Source: Scalesia atractyloides (lineage: Eukaryota; Streptophyta; Magnoliopsida; Asterales; Asteraceae). From it: a DNA stretch of 64,000 nt. Every line of letters begins with the position of its first letter. Within the stretch, counting starts at the first letter, position 1. Positions 11,992 through 23,796 of this stretch are shown one piece after another. The position numbers were made by a program, and so were the translations under genes. The notes below the pieces were generated by a model. That model searched no databases. It was not told the origin of the DNA and worked only from the letters and a program-made list of their open reading frames with translations. The DNA lies in the NCBI GenBank assembly GCA_947069175.1, contig CAMTDV010000003.1:82561978-82625977 (forward strand), in the 5' to 3' direction.

Positions 11992-12204
11992 AGATTGAAG
12001 CTATGCTTTATATAGAACGGGATTGAGTTTACGCCGAAGATGCTGACATGGCACTCGCTTTGGTGGAAGATGGTGGTGCATTGAGTGAACCGCTAAATTG
12101 GGCCTTTGGCAAACCCACTGACAATTACTGATTAAGGTAATAAATCTGTAAATTTCTATATTGTTGATAGATCATAATTTCTTTGTGTATGTTAGTGATA
12201 TATA
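11992..12204. other. CslA upstream region
   Basis: This is the sequence before the CslA start codon on the minus strand. On that strand a TATATAAAG-like box lies at about 12007-12014, only some 20 bases from the first ATG. That favours translation starting at the downstream in-frame ATG at 11943 if the box sets the transcription start. Confidence 0.4.
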
Positions 12205-12635
12205 TCTATGTAGTTAATATCGGTTATCGGTCCCCATGTAATATATCGGTGTCAAATATCGGTCAGAATATCGGTACCGATATTATTGGCAATATTGACC
12301 GATATTTGACCGATTTATCACCGATATCCCCGATATCAGTACCTTTCTTCTTAGTTCTACATTTCTACCATTCGTCTTTCTTCTTATTGCTGCAATTATT
12401 GTTTTAAGTCTTAATTGTTTATTGTTAAGTGTTGAATGTTGGTGTTTTAACTTTTAAGTCTTAATTGTTTATTGTTAGTGTTAAATGTTGGTGTTTTAAC
12501 TTTTAAGTCTTAAATTGCTATATATTTAAGTTCTGCATGATATTAAAATTACCGATATCCCACCGCGATAATCTATATCTAAAATATCGGTCCTTGACCG
12601 ATATCCGATATTTTACCACATTAACCGCTTAGATA
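12205..12635. mobile_element. MITE built of ATATCGG repeats
   Basis: Dense TATCGGT/ACCGATA motifs in both orientations fill both ends. The left end has TTAATATCGGTTATCGGTCC and the right end, inverted, GGTTAATGTGGTAAAATATCGG. The centre (about 12390-12530) has a direct repeat of about 60 bases containing GTCTTAATTGTTTATTGTTA. The style resembles hAT derivatives, but the class is not proven. Confidence 0.55.
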
Positions 12636-13530
12636 TATATATATGTTATTTAGTTTAATGATGGATAAGGTGGTGAACTTGATAGAGATTATAAATAGAA
12701 AGTTTTAAAATGAGTTGCTGGAAATTTTTGTCGTAATTGAGAAATGCGTCGCATTGCCGTAATGCTCACGCAGGGGGGTGAATAGAAAATGTCTATTTAT
12801 AGGTTAAAATTTCCGTGTAACTCATGCTTAGTGTGCGTTCACATTTGCTAACGGCATCAAATGCCTAAATTTTCATATTGTTTGCCAGCTGTCTCGACCG
12901 ACTACTATGAATGTCGTAGACACGTAAGTAAGTAGGTGATAAGGAATCCTGCATGCATCCTTCTCAAGCCATAAGTTTATTTGATACTGAAGTTTATTTT
13001 AGGATATTAATATGTAATTATGGGTATGCTTGATACTGTTCTTGATTGACTGTAGACATATATAAGCTACTACTTAGAAGACTGTAAGGCCAAATTATAT
13101 TTGAATCCACTTATTAGCATTTGAGTTTGACATGTTGGGTAACAAGTCAAAAGATGTGCGAGTGTAAAAGGTTGATTTTTAAGTATGCGTAATCCACAAA
13201 CGCTTTTTGTTCATTCGTTTTATGGCCAGTTGATGTGTTCAATATGATTATAAAAATTGTAGTACAGAATAGTTATTTAAGTTTTTTTTTCAATAAATCA
13301 ACTTAGGAGGTTTAATTCATCTGAGTACATTTGAGATAAGTTGTGACCCGTTCGACCCATTCAACTTGTTTCCCCCTTTCAAGTTATATATTTTAGATCA
13401 ACCTATTAGATATACAACAACAACCGTACCCAGAGATACAACCTATTATGTAAAGCCAACATCTTCTTGGTTTAATTCATATTTTATGTTTCTTTGATTC
13501 TTTTTCCCTTTTCTTTTTAATATCATATTT
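12636..13530. other. Intergenic DNA, nothing recognisable
   Basis: AT-rich sequence without credible coding potential or clear repeats. Confidence 0.4.
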
Positions 13531-13985
13531 GGTGAGTAAAGTTCTCGTACAAATAACTTTAACGTACTAAACTTACGAAAGGCATGAAAAAGCCAAAAAA
13601 ACGTGGTGGCATTTTCGTAACTATTTGCTCGTAGGGTAATTATCAAAATTACTCTACAAATGTATCAAAATTACTTTGCATCAAAATTACTCTACAAGTT
13701 TATCAAAATTACTCTGCAGGTTTATCAAACAACATACAATTCAAAATTACTCTACAAATCATTTGTAGAGTAATTATGATACTCTACAAAATTACCTTAC
13801 AAGATCAAAATTACCATACAAGATCATTTGTAGAGTAATTATGATACTCTACAAGATTAAAATTACCCTACAAGATCATTTGTAGAGTAATTTTGATAAT
13901 TACGAAGATGCCACCGCGTTTTTTTTACATTTTCATCTTATTCGTATGTTTTGTATGACAAGGGTATTTGTATTTGTTCTTACTC
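13530..13985. mobile_element. Foldback element with ATCAAAATTACTCTACAA repeats
   Basis: Long imperfect inverted arms of more than 100 bases meet around 13760. The best-matched part is CGTGGTGGCATTTTCGTAA at about 13601 against CGCGGTGGCATCTTCGTAA on the opposite strand of the right arm. The centre holds many direct and inverted copies of CAAAATTACTCTACAA and its complement TTGTAGAGTAATTTTG, able to fold as several alternative hairpins. No coding sequence is present, and the superfamily is unknown. Confidence 0.65.
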
Positions 13986-14560
13986 TTATTTGTACTTCAT
14001 TCTATAGAAATTATAAGGTATGACTTTACACACAGTCTAATAACACAGTTGCTGTACACACATTTTCTAAAAGACCTCTCAACAATAATTTTGTGGGCCG
14101 ATTAAAGAAGATGGTTGCAGTTTTCATGGGATAAAGAGTAGATTAGACGGTTGGTGTAAATCTACAGAAACAACAAAATTACCATTTGTTTCTCTTCTTC
14201 GAAGAAATACAGTTATGCAAAAAGGGAAGTGTTAATCAAATCATATGTTTAATCTTTAAGATCAGTGTTCTTTGAGTTTGGTGGCAACCATAGACTTGTC
14301 CAACGTGATTATTTTTGGGTGTGCGCGCGGTGTGTATGTGTGTGTGTGTGGTGGGGGGGGGGGGGGGGGGGGGGGTCAGATAACAAATTAAAACGTGTTT
14401 GGGTCAAAAAGTTTGATTTTGAAGTATGGGGCCGAAACATGTCGGGTGGGTCAATTCACAGACACATTTTTATACACTTTAACAATGATTAATGTGTTAA
14501 TTGTGATTACAAAGATTATATTATTAAAATAGTTATGTAAGGTTTTTCAGTAAAGCTACT
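13986..14560. other. Intergenic DNA with a 23-base G tract
   Basis: No gene is seen. A GT microsatellite (about 14331-14352) leads into an uninterrupted run of 23 G at 14353-14375. The open frame across it is an artefact of the simple sequence. Confidence 0.6.
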
Positions 14561-14863
14561 TAGGCCATGTGTAGTCATAAAGCCCTTTAGGGGGCATTAT
14601 GTGACAAGTGGCGAAAAATGCAAGAGGGGGGTTTTATATCACAAGAGGGTGTATTTGTAAGGGGGTTATATAACCCCTTCAATCATACATACATATGTAT
14701 GTATATGTGTGTGAGTGGAGAAGGAAGATGCATGGCGTGATATTTTTCACGGGGGTTGAATTTTTCTCACCCATAGCGCTAGCCGTAGTGGTGTGGCCGG
14801 GCGCTATGGGGCGCCATGGCCAAGATCTGCGTGATTTACCGCCCCACTACGGGTGGACTTAGG
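14561..14863. mobile_element. Probable MITE with GTGTAGT ends
   Basis: The left end TTAGGCCATGTGTAGTCATA pairs loosely with the right end, which read inverted is TAAGTCCACCCGTAGTGGGG. A GC-rich hairpin-forming segment (GCGCTATGGGGCGCC) precedes the right end. A related-looking element lies at 49280-49612. There is no clear target duplication. Confidence 0.45.
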
Positions 14864-16718
14864 AGGTAAAACATTATCTAGATCGACCCATTTGTATGGA
14901 AATTTATAATGTTTTAATAACTGATTTTCAGGCAAAGGCGGGAGAGTGGAATCATCGTCGTTGCGGTTTCTCCTCATCTTGTACATTTGACATTATTGTG
15001 TCTTTCCACAGCTATAACACATTTTAACTTTTGCTTTAATGTCCACTCACCATTGACATGAAAACACTTACAAAATTTGTCAGATTTGTTTGTAGTCTTT
15101 TAATCATCAATTATTTGTTGAAGTGTCAAGTTACATTAGTTACCTGTTACTACAAAGTTCATGTAAAGTTGGTTGCTTTGAATGGCTTCAAGCTTTTTCT
15201 GTGGAGGCAATTTACAAAAGTCAAACTCTGCAATGCATTCTTTTGACCATATTTTGGTCAAACAGTTGGTCTTTGTTGGTGACATGTGGATGCTGGTCCA
15301 TTGGTTAAGTTTAGGTTATTTTGTATATTTGGAGTATGTTTGTTTTAAAAGTTGAGATTCTCTCATGTTACTAGTTCTGTGCCAGAAGAAAAAGGTGGAT
15401 AAACAAACTACACATATACTTTTTCTTCTTTACAAAACTCATTTGATGTTAAAATTGTAACAAGATAGGGATCTCAATCCTTTTGTACCAGGTAGGCCTA
15501 CCAAACCAGGCATGTTGGGCAATGTGTCCAAATGGGTTCCTGTCAAGATGGGTTTTGACTAAAATGAACTCGGGTTGAAATGAGTCGTTTTAATTTTATT
15601 TTATCTCAAAATAAGCTCATCTGCTATATTATTTTATGACGGCGGTTAGTGGTGAGAACTGGAGGTGAGGATGGTGGTGGTGACGGTGGCGGGTGGTAGT
15701 GTGTGACATTGGTGTAAACGATGATGGTGTTGTCGTTGGCCATAGCGTTGATGGTGGAGACAAACAATGGTTGTGGTGGTGCTAACCTATTTAGACCTGT
15801 TTTAAATTAAAAAATTTATAATTGTGACTCGTTTTAGTCTCTTGTTATTTGAGTATACTAAAACTGACTTATTGTCTAAATTGAATTAACCCGAATCAAC
15901 TCATATTCAAATTATTTTTGTTTCCCAAATCAACTTGTTTTCAAAGAATGGGTCATATCAAGTACCTAGATTGTAAAATGTGGTTTTTTTAGGCTTGTTC
16001 AACGTATATTTTAAGTGAAATACCGACTCTATTTAATAAATTGTTAGTGTTCTTAGTGCTTAATTTGTTCGGGCTATGGATACATTGGCTTTTTGTTTTG
16101 AGTGTAATGATATCACATAAAATGTAGTGATATCACATAAAATGTAACATCACATAAAATGTAATAATAAGGTGTTTTATTGTATGTTAAATTTTAACTA
16201 TTTATTAGAAATTTGTATTTTGATAAGTATAAGGGATATCATCGTGCAACCTAAAACTTGTGTGCACTAAGTAGTAAAATAAGAAAAATAATTTACACAT
16301 TATTTGACTCTAAATATTCAAAATCATTTTTTTTATTTCAACATCAATTACATAGTAAATAAACCACCTTCTAGGGGTTTATATCAGTTGTCTTTTTGTA
16401 AGGACTAGTGGATTTCCTCGCGCTTTGCGGCAGGTTTTTGACGGGTATCGATTCGATTTATTATGAAACTGATATGATACTTGCACTTGATATAGAAATC
16501 GAAAGAAACAAAAACGAATGCATAAGCGAATACAACTCCGTCTTCCACTAAACCTAAACTGGTTATGAATAGTAATAACCGGCAACAGTTTTAGTGGGAC
16601 CAATGTTATTAGGTCATAATCGAATCGGTTCGTCCCGAAACTGGAAGGCATATCGAGAAAAACATAAAAACGATTACCAATACCTATGATGCTCATATGA
16701 TATCTATTCGATTCGTCA
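14864..16718. other. Intergenic DNA, no gene seen
   Basis: Short open frames lack any family signature. A GGTGG-rich patch lies at about 15640-15790. The segment 16379-16732 has a 117-residue antisense frame with no recognisable domain and looks like repeat DNA. Confidence 0.45.
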
Positions 16719-16946
16719 TGGTGTAAAATCAATTATATGTATATATATATATGTATGTATATAACTTATTTATAACTGAATAAAAAATATATAAGTTGAT
16801 TGAAATTGAAAAAAATAAAAATATTTGATTTAATATATTTTTAAAAAAATTAACACTAAAATAAAATTTTAAAATAAAATATAAGACACTACTCTTTTAA
16901 TTGTTTATTTATTTTATGTCACTATTCATCATGAGTTAGTACTAAT

Positions 16947-16977
<31 letters not shown>

Positions 16978-17143
16978 TTAAAGAAAAGAACACAAAAGTA
17001 AATATGTTTATAATAATAAATAATAAAATAATATGAAATTATTACTATTATATGTTTAAAATTAAAATAATATAATAATAAAATAATATGAAATTGTTAC
17101 TATTCATAACCCATGAACTTTAATTTTGTCATGGTAAAAAATC

Positions 17144-17177
<34 letters not shown>

Positions 17178-17362
17178 CCACTTATTTATAACTGAATAAA
17201 AATATATAACTTGATTGAAATTGAACAAAAAATAAAATATTTAATTTAATATATTTTCCATGAATTTAAAACTAAAATAAAATTTAAAATAAAATATAAG
17301 ACACTACTCTTTTAATTGTTTATTTATTTTTTGTCACTATTCAAATATTCATCATGAGTTAG

Positions 17363-17404
<42 letters not shown>

Positions 17405-17500
17405 GAAGGAAAAAACTACAAAAGTAAATATGTTTAAAATAATATAATAATAAAATAAATAAAATAATATGAAATTATTACTATTTATAAACCATGAACT
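16719..17500 (+). repeat. Two-copy tandem duplication, about 0.4 kb per unit
   Basis: The block starting CATGGTGTAAAATCAATTAT at about 16719 recurs as CATGGTAAAAAATCAATTAT at about 17131. Both continue through ACTTATTTATAACTGAATAA, ATAAGACACTACTCTTTTAA and ATCATGAGTTAGTA. Both copies contain TA microsatellites of different length. Confidence 0.75.
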
Positions 17501-17862
17501 TTAAGTAAATATATATGTTTAAAGTAATATAATAATAAAATAAAAAAAATAATATGAAATTGCTACTATTTATAGTCCATGAACGTTAATATATAGATAT
17601 ATAGATAATAATATGAATTACTACAAAAGTAGATATGTTTAAAATAATATAATAATAAAATAAAAAAATAATATGAAATTATTACTATTTATAACCATGA
17701 ACTTTAATATATAGATAATGTATATGTTTAAAATAATATAATAATAAAATAAATAAAATAATATGAAATTGCTACTATTTATAGTCCATGAACTTTAATA
17801 TATAGATAATAATATGAAATTGCTACTATTTATAGTCCATAAACTTTAATATATATAGATAA
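17430..17862 (+). repeat. AT-rich tandem array, about 75-110-bp units
   Basis: Repeated blocks read AAAATAATATAATAATAAAA, then AATATGAAATTGCTACTATT, TATAGTCCATGAACTTTAAT and ATAGATA. At least four copies with small length changes are visible, with a related unit near 17000-17120. Confidence 0.7.
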
Positions 17863-19422
17863 CTAGTGGATTGTATACTTGTATGTTAGGTCCAACTTTC
17901 GGCTATTTTCGTTTTGTTATTTTTTAAAGAGTTCATTGATTAAATAAAGAAGGTACAATATTCTTTACTTGCATTACAAGTCGTTAGCTTTCTTTTTCTT
18001 CTATTTTTTTAAAAAACTATTGGTTACAAAATTATGATATTTTATATGATAACCCAACAGTAACTCTGAATTTAGCCCCCACAATATAGATCTATAAAGG
18101 GTTTATACAATTAAATACCAATGTATTTTCTTATATTTCATGAAAAAAAGTCGTTCAACTCAATTCTCATATATTAAAGTTCCAAAGCATGTAAAAAAAG
18201 TCCCTAAATTTATCCAAAATGCATGTACGTGTAAAAGATTTGATAAAAAACAATGACTTGTTACCCGTAAAAATTTTAAAATAAGAAAATATAGTTTTTT
18301 TGTGTGTATAAAAGTTGAATATCATTTCCTCTAACTTTGACTGATTTAAGGGCAACAAATTACATTTTTACACGCACATTTATTTTAGATATGTATGGGA
18401 CTATAATATATTAAAATTTGGTTGAATGACTTTGTTTTTGTGTGTTTTTACATGTTTATAGACTTTAAGATATCAAAGTTTGGGGACTTTTATATTTGTT
18501 ATATCTTTATATTTTTTATGTAGATAGAGAAGAGCGCATAAATCCAAAGTTGCATTAACTCATATGTTTACATATATGATTAAATATTTTTATATATGTT
18601 TAAAGTAAATGTAGCTCATTAGTTTTGACAAAGCTTAAACTTCACAAAAGAAAGATGGATAGAATTAGGTATTTACCATACATCAACAAGGACCACATGA
18701 AGAAAAAAAAAAGACAAAAGTTGAAGCTAAAGTCCAAAATGTCCTTGGTATAAATAGAGATTACTAATGAGAAAGAAACAATATGTAATAAACTTTTAAT
18801 TAGAGAAATACAAAACTACGAAGGTGTTTAATAAGTTATCATTAAAAAAAAATAAAAAATAAAACCTAATCCGATACAATAAAAGAATAAAAGAAAGTAC
18901 ACATTATATGGTTATGTAACTATTTTTATATTAATAAAATTAAGCATGTATACGAATACCAATTATTCCAAACAGTCACCAACATGATAAAAAATCATGG
19001 TTGCTTTTAGAAATATATAAAATAATATAATTTTTATTATATTCGTATATGCTTAATATTTTTACCGTTTAATTTAACATATTGTTACGTTTCAATAAGT
19101 GATAAGAAAATGAATGTATATTATGTTTTGGTACTATTATTTTACATATAATCACATCACATACAAACTATTAGGGGTAGGGGCGCTCTATTAGTGATGG
19201 AATTCCATCACTTACAACATATAATCAAATTCCGTCATGTTATCAAGCTTTATTTCATCACTAGTGATGGTTTTTTTTTTTAATTATAAATTCCAAAACC
19301 ATCATCAACAACCTCTCACCCTTTGTTTTTAAAATTATCACACACACACAAGGAACCTCTCGCCCTCTGTTTCTTTCGGTTAAGTTAAGCTTGCCCGTTC
19401 ACTCCTATTTCCATCATCAACA
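17863..19422. other. Intergenic DNA, no gene seen
   Basis: AT-rich. At about 19188-19290 a patch contains the palindrome GTGATGGAATTCCATCAC and a nearby ATCACTAGTGAT palindrome, probably the remains of a small inverted-repeat element. The motif CAACAACCTCTCACCCT at 19308 recurs as CAACAACCTCTCATCCT near 21739, on the far side of the LTR at 19423. Confidence 0.4.
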
Positions 19423-20486
19423 TGTAACACCCCAAAAATATTAAATTATATATGTATATATATAACTAGGGACATTTAACCTAGTTGGTGATAGGTTGTT
19501 AAATAATAAAGATAAAGTTCATGAATTGTGGCCCTCTTGATAATAAACTAAACATGGGATACTAAATTTGTAAAGAGGGTGAAAGTTGTTCTAATAAAAC
19601 AAAAAAAATAACACACTCTTGTGTGTGAAATGTGTGTATGTGACCAGACTTACGGAGAACAACCAAAACCTCAGTTCTTGGAGGTGATCAAATTGGAGGG
19701 TGGATTGGGGCCTTTAGTGGTGCTTGAATAAAAAATATCGATCATCCATACTTGTCTAACACCTGGTAAGTTGTAATTTTGATTTTAGTGATACTTAATT
19801 TTGGATGATTGAAGTTCTTGAGACACTTAATTGATGTTATGTCATATGGGAGGTGTAAATTAAGTGTAGGATCATAATCCTAACTGAAAATAGATGATGA
19901 ATTTATGAAATTTTGAGTAGAGATTATTATGCTTTATATAAAGAAGTGGGTTATGCTCTTGCATGACAAAGCCCCAAGTGATTGTATGAATTATGAATGC
20001 AATGATGTAAGTTTGCTGAAATGGCATGTTAACATCGACTTTGATGAGTAATCGAGATAGTGAAATTGAAGTATTGATGTTACAATGTTAAGTTTAGATG
20101 CTAAATATACATACTAAAAATAGAGGTTTGAAAGGATAAGGATACATGGCTATTAGACAAATCATAGGCTTGATAAAGGTAGTATGTAAATCTTGCCTAC
20201 AAGGTGTTTGATGTAATGTTTAAATGATCATGAATAGTTGAGAAGTGTAAAAGAATCACGTAAACGAGATTTTGACAAAGACGTGTATCCTATATTGTAT
20301 TATGAGTTCTAAACGATATATCGGATTTAACTCTATAGGCAAATTGGGTGAAGCGTTAAGTGGCCAAGCCGAGACGAACATACGCTTGAAAGGAAAGCTT
20401 TAAGGTACGTGGCTTTATGCTTCGTAGAATTTTCTTATTGTTTTGTATAAACATCACATGTTGATTATTGATGCAATACTTGTGAA

Positions 20487-20766
20487 GTTTGGTTGAATAA
20501 AAGCGATGGATTTCGCTAAGGCAACGAAACGGGTCAAAATGATAAAAAGAATAAAGGTTTGGTTGAATAACAGCGATGGATTTCGCTAAGGCAACCAAAC
20601 GGGTCAAAATGATGAAAAGAATAAAGGTTTGGTTGAATAAAAACGATGGATTTCGCTAAGGCAACCGAACGGGTCAAAATGATGAAAAGAATAAAGATCT
20701 GGTTGAATAAAAACGATGGATTTCGCTATGACAGCCAAACGGATCAAATCTAAGTCGTGACATATA
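20487..20766 (+). repeat. Four-unit 70-bp tandem array inside the LTR
   Basis: Units begin GTTTGGTTGAATAA at 20487, 20557 and 20627, and as ATCTGGTTGAATAA near 20697. Each contains the partial palindrome AGCGATGGATTTCGCT and ends with GGGTCAAAATGAT.AAAAGA. The equivalent array in the other LTR copy is at 55533-55800. Confidence 0.9.
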
Positions 20767-21295
20767 CTAGTATGGATGCGAATGACCACTTGGGTTTAAA
20801 CCCGGTAAAAAGGGTAAAATCGAAATATAAGCGTAAACTAAGTAACGGCAACGCGGACTATAAGTCAAGAGACTCGGGGAAAGAGTCGTAATTAAATAAT
20901 AGAGAATTCGTAAAAAGAATTCGGAATAAGTAAGTTCAATGAACATAAAGTTGAACGGATCGAATAAGTGCTGTTGCGTACCGGATAACGGATACATAAA
21001 ACACAATAAAGTTACCCCGAGGGATGGGGTACAATAATAGAAATGACGATTTTCATAAAAGGATGTGGTTTAATAAGTTTGTTTGCCAAAATGTGCAAAC
21101 GGGTCAAAACTATTAGAATTACGAATTTAGAATCGAGTAGCATAAATACTCGCAACAAAGATACTACAGAAATGAAAACAGGATATAATATTTTACGGAC
21201 GTTTTCTGCAAGTGTCGAGTCATGTTTTAATGTACGGAACTTGAAACGGGTCGATCGGACAACTAAAATGACATAGCAGCAAAAGTGCTGCAGCA

Positions 21296-21403
21296 AGTGG
21301 CATCGCCGACGCAATACGTTTGCCCGACGTCTTACATTACTGCCTACGGCAGTAAAGTTTTGACGCAACTTCAGATATGACGTCGCCGACGCCACCTCAG
21401 TGT
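21296..21403 (+). repeat. GC-rich CGCCGACG cluster with small hairpin
   Basis: ATCGCCGACGC and GTCGCCGACGCC flank the hairpin ACTGCC-TAC-GGCAGT (21339-21353). The other LTR copy has the same layout at 56278-56425. The role is unknown. Confidence 0.7.
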
Positions 21404-21702
21404 TTCGAATTTTCTAGATAAATTTTGTTTAATTAGTTATGTGGTGTTTCCCTTATCCAGTATAATACTAACTAATTGTATATTTTTTTTGAAAAGGCAA
21501 ATCGAAAGCATCCCTGGACGATGATCAAGTCATGACGAAGAACCGAACACTTCCGAAATTCAAGCTTCCGTTTTGCTTTGTTCATTTTATGTATCAACTA
21601 TAGTTAAAATGTCTTAAGGTGTTTTTAAATACTTATAATTTAAAAAAATTGGTATTTTGAATATAAGTTGATATTGCATTACTTTAAATCAATGCAAAAT
21701 TT

Positions 21703-22738
21703 TGTATAAATTTATTATAGTAAGCATGCGTTTTACACAACAACCTCTCATCCTCTGTTTTTATCATACACACAAAAATACTTCCATCATCTTCAATTTC
21801 CCATATGCCAATCCCCCAAATTCACCATTCATGAACTGCTTCAACATCTTCAATTCCAACACCAATAAAAAAATCCAAATCCTCACCGGAGCTCCGAGAA
21901 CAAAACCAACCCACAAAACCCTCTACAACGCTAACATTTGGATTCTTCACACGTTGTGGCCAGCACGCGTTATCTAGTCCACGCGTTTTCGTAACCACCG
22001 GCGGTGGTGTATCACATGCTTCCACGCGTGATGGATCCTTCAAAACGTGACGCCCCGGGTGCGCATGTACATAATAGTCCAAACACAAGTAATTCATTTA
22101 AAAAGAAGGCAAATTACGTTGCATTTAGCTACACTTAAACATAGAAAACCACCATCACACACGCGCGCACATATATATATATATATAAAAGATATCACCA
22201 AAATATATTCTTACCATCTTAGAAGAGGGTAAGTGTAATATATTATTAATAGAAAAAAATATTTGTTGTTAGGAGAAAAGTAAAAATATAAATCGATGGA
22301 AATCGTTATATAATTTAGCATTTTGTTAAACATGTAACGAACCTGCATATTTTTTTATCATGCAAAACAATTTACTCTATTACCATTTATATTGTTCACT
22401 TGTTATAATAAGGAAAAACAGTTGGGATATAAAACCATTAAAACCTATCGGATCGTCCAGACCAAAGGAAACCAGTTGGTTGAAATGCATACAATTTGGT
22501 TTTCTTTACTATTTTACTTTTTATTTCAAACTCATAGTTAGCGAGTTGATCAAGAATTTGTGTCAAATCTGAATTTGTCATGTTTTATACAAGTTATAAT
22601 AAGTAAAAACGGTTGCATGTCCATTTTTCTGATTATAACACATCACTTGTATTAAATAACAATCAAAGTAAATTTGCATAAATAATAAAAAAAGATAGTA
22701 TATAAAAGATATACTGAAAAAAACAACAATTCTATAAT
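21703..22738. other. Intergenic DNA, no gene seen
   Basis: A GC-richer stretch at 21880-22060 gives open frames on both strands without a recognisable domain. The rest is AT-rich. Confidence 0.4.
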
Positions 22739-23440
22739 TAGAGATGACAAGAGGCTGAGTACTGGTAATCTCAATTCTATACCCAATTGTAAAACATCTC
22801 TTATATGCAACCCATTATCCGTCAGATACTGAGTATACTAATTGGTTTAAGAAAAAAACACTCGTCGGGATTTATAAAAATATCTTTTTTCTTTCCATTA
22901 TAAACTTATATATAATTTTATGTTTTTAACAGGTATAGTAAATTGAAATATGATAAACTATATTATACATATCAACATTCCTATAAAATATTTGAAATCC
23001 AATTGAAATATGATAAACTATATACATATCAACATTCCTATATAATATTTGAAATCTCTAAGATACGTAAATTTCGTGATAATATAAAATCTCAAAAAAA
23101 TAATTACGTATTCATGGCACATAAATTGAAATAGTATCATCAAAATAAATATTACGAAAAGAATGTTAATTCTCTATATAATAAAACACTAGAATGAAAT
23201 ATTACTAAAGAAAAGTTAATAAAAAATAAAACTAAAAACTAAATATTTTAAAATAAATATTACAAAAAGAATGTTAATTTTCTATATAATAAAACACTAG
23301 AATGAAATATTACTAAAGAAAAATTAATGAAAAACAAAATTAATAATTAAATATTTTTGGGTGTATATTTCGGGCTAACTAATTGTTTTGGATTTTTGAT
23401 ATATTTGTCAGGCTCGAAAATTTTTACCATCTCATCTCTA
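22739..23440. mobile_element. Non-autonomous hAT-like element, 0.7 kb
   Basis: Ends are TAGAGATGACAAGAGG and, inverted, TAGAGATGAGATGG. Flanks TCTATAAT (22731-22738) and TGTGTAAT (23441-23448) agree at 6 of 8 positions. Inside are two tandem duplications: about 60 bp (from 22942 and 23003, with TGAAATATGATAAACTATA) and about 110 bp (from 23142 and 23250, with AAAATAAATATTAC). No coding sequence is present. It lies just upstream of the DP gene. Confidence 0.65.
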
Positions 23441-23772
23441 TGTGTAATTTTACTTTTTAATAAAAATAAAAAAAGAAATTTGTACAAACCCTCTCTTTAG
23501 ATTTCCCTCCTTCCTCAATTTCCTCAACTTGAACCAACGCCTCTCACACCTCACCTTCTCAACTCATCATCTAATCAACACGGTACCCATCCCACCATCA
23601 CCTTGTGCAAATTATACACACCTTTTCCCTTAAAAAAACCCCCAATTTCAGTAAAAATCTGCAAATTGTCAATCTTTTTGCTTTCATCTTCAAACCCTCA
23701 ATTTCATCCACCAAACCCAGATCTAATTCAGTCTAATTCCATCTGGGTATCCCTCCAATTCGTGATTCTTTG

Positions 23773-23796
23773 ATGAATTCTGATGGGATCGAATGA
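23773..23796 (+). CDS. Seven-codon upstream ORF overlapping the DP start
   Basis: An ATG ten bases before the main start opens a frame MNSDGIE that ends at TGA inside the first codons of the DP coding region. If the leader includes it, scanning ribosomes meet it first. No product function is implied. Confidence 0.5.
   Translation: MNSDGIE

Larger units (their letters stand above)
19423..21700 (+). mobile_element. LTR of the TGTAACACCCC family, about 2.2-2.3 kb, 3' end decayed
   Basis: It starts TGTAACACCCCAAAAATATT and is co-linear with the solo LTR at 54414-56731. Shared landmarks are a block with ACGCTT.AAAGGAAAGC then GGTACGTGGCTTA, a four-unit tandem array, a GTCGCCGACGC cluster, a small hairpin, and AAATTCAAGCTTCCGTTTTG near the end. 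No internal coding domains follow, so it is a solo or orphan LTR. It probably derives from a Ty3-type element. The terminal GGGTGTTACA-like end is not intact. Confidence 0.75.

Noticed and set aside
14265..14492. Frame with a cysteine/valine run and poly-glycine
   Set aside because: It comes from the GT microsatellite and the G homopolymer; no domain on either side.
14804..14986. Antisense 60-residue frame starting MYKMRRNRNDDD
   Set aside because: Partly overlaps a MITE end, with no family match or joinable exon; could be a gene fragment but not supportable.
16379..16732. 117-residue antisense frame as a possible gene
   Set aside because: No recognisable motif or neighbouring exon, and it lies next to simple-sequence repeats.
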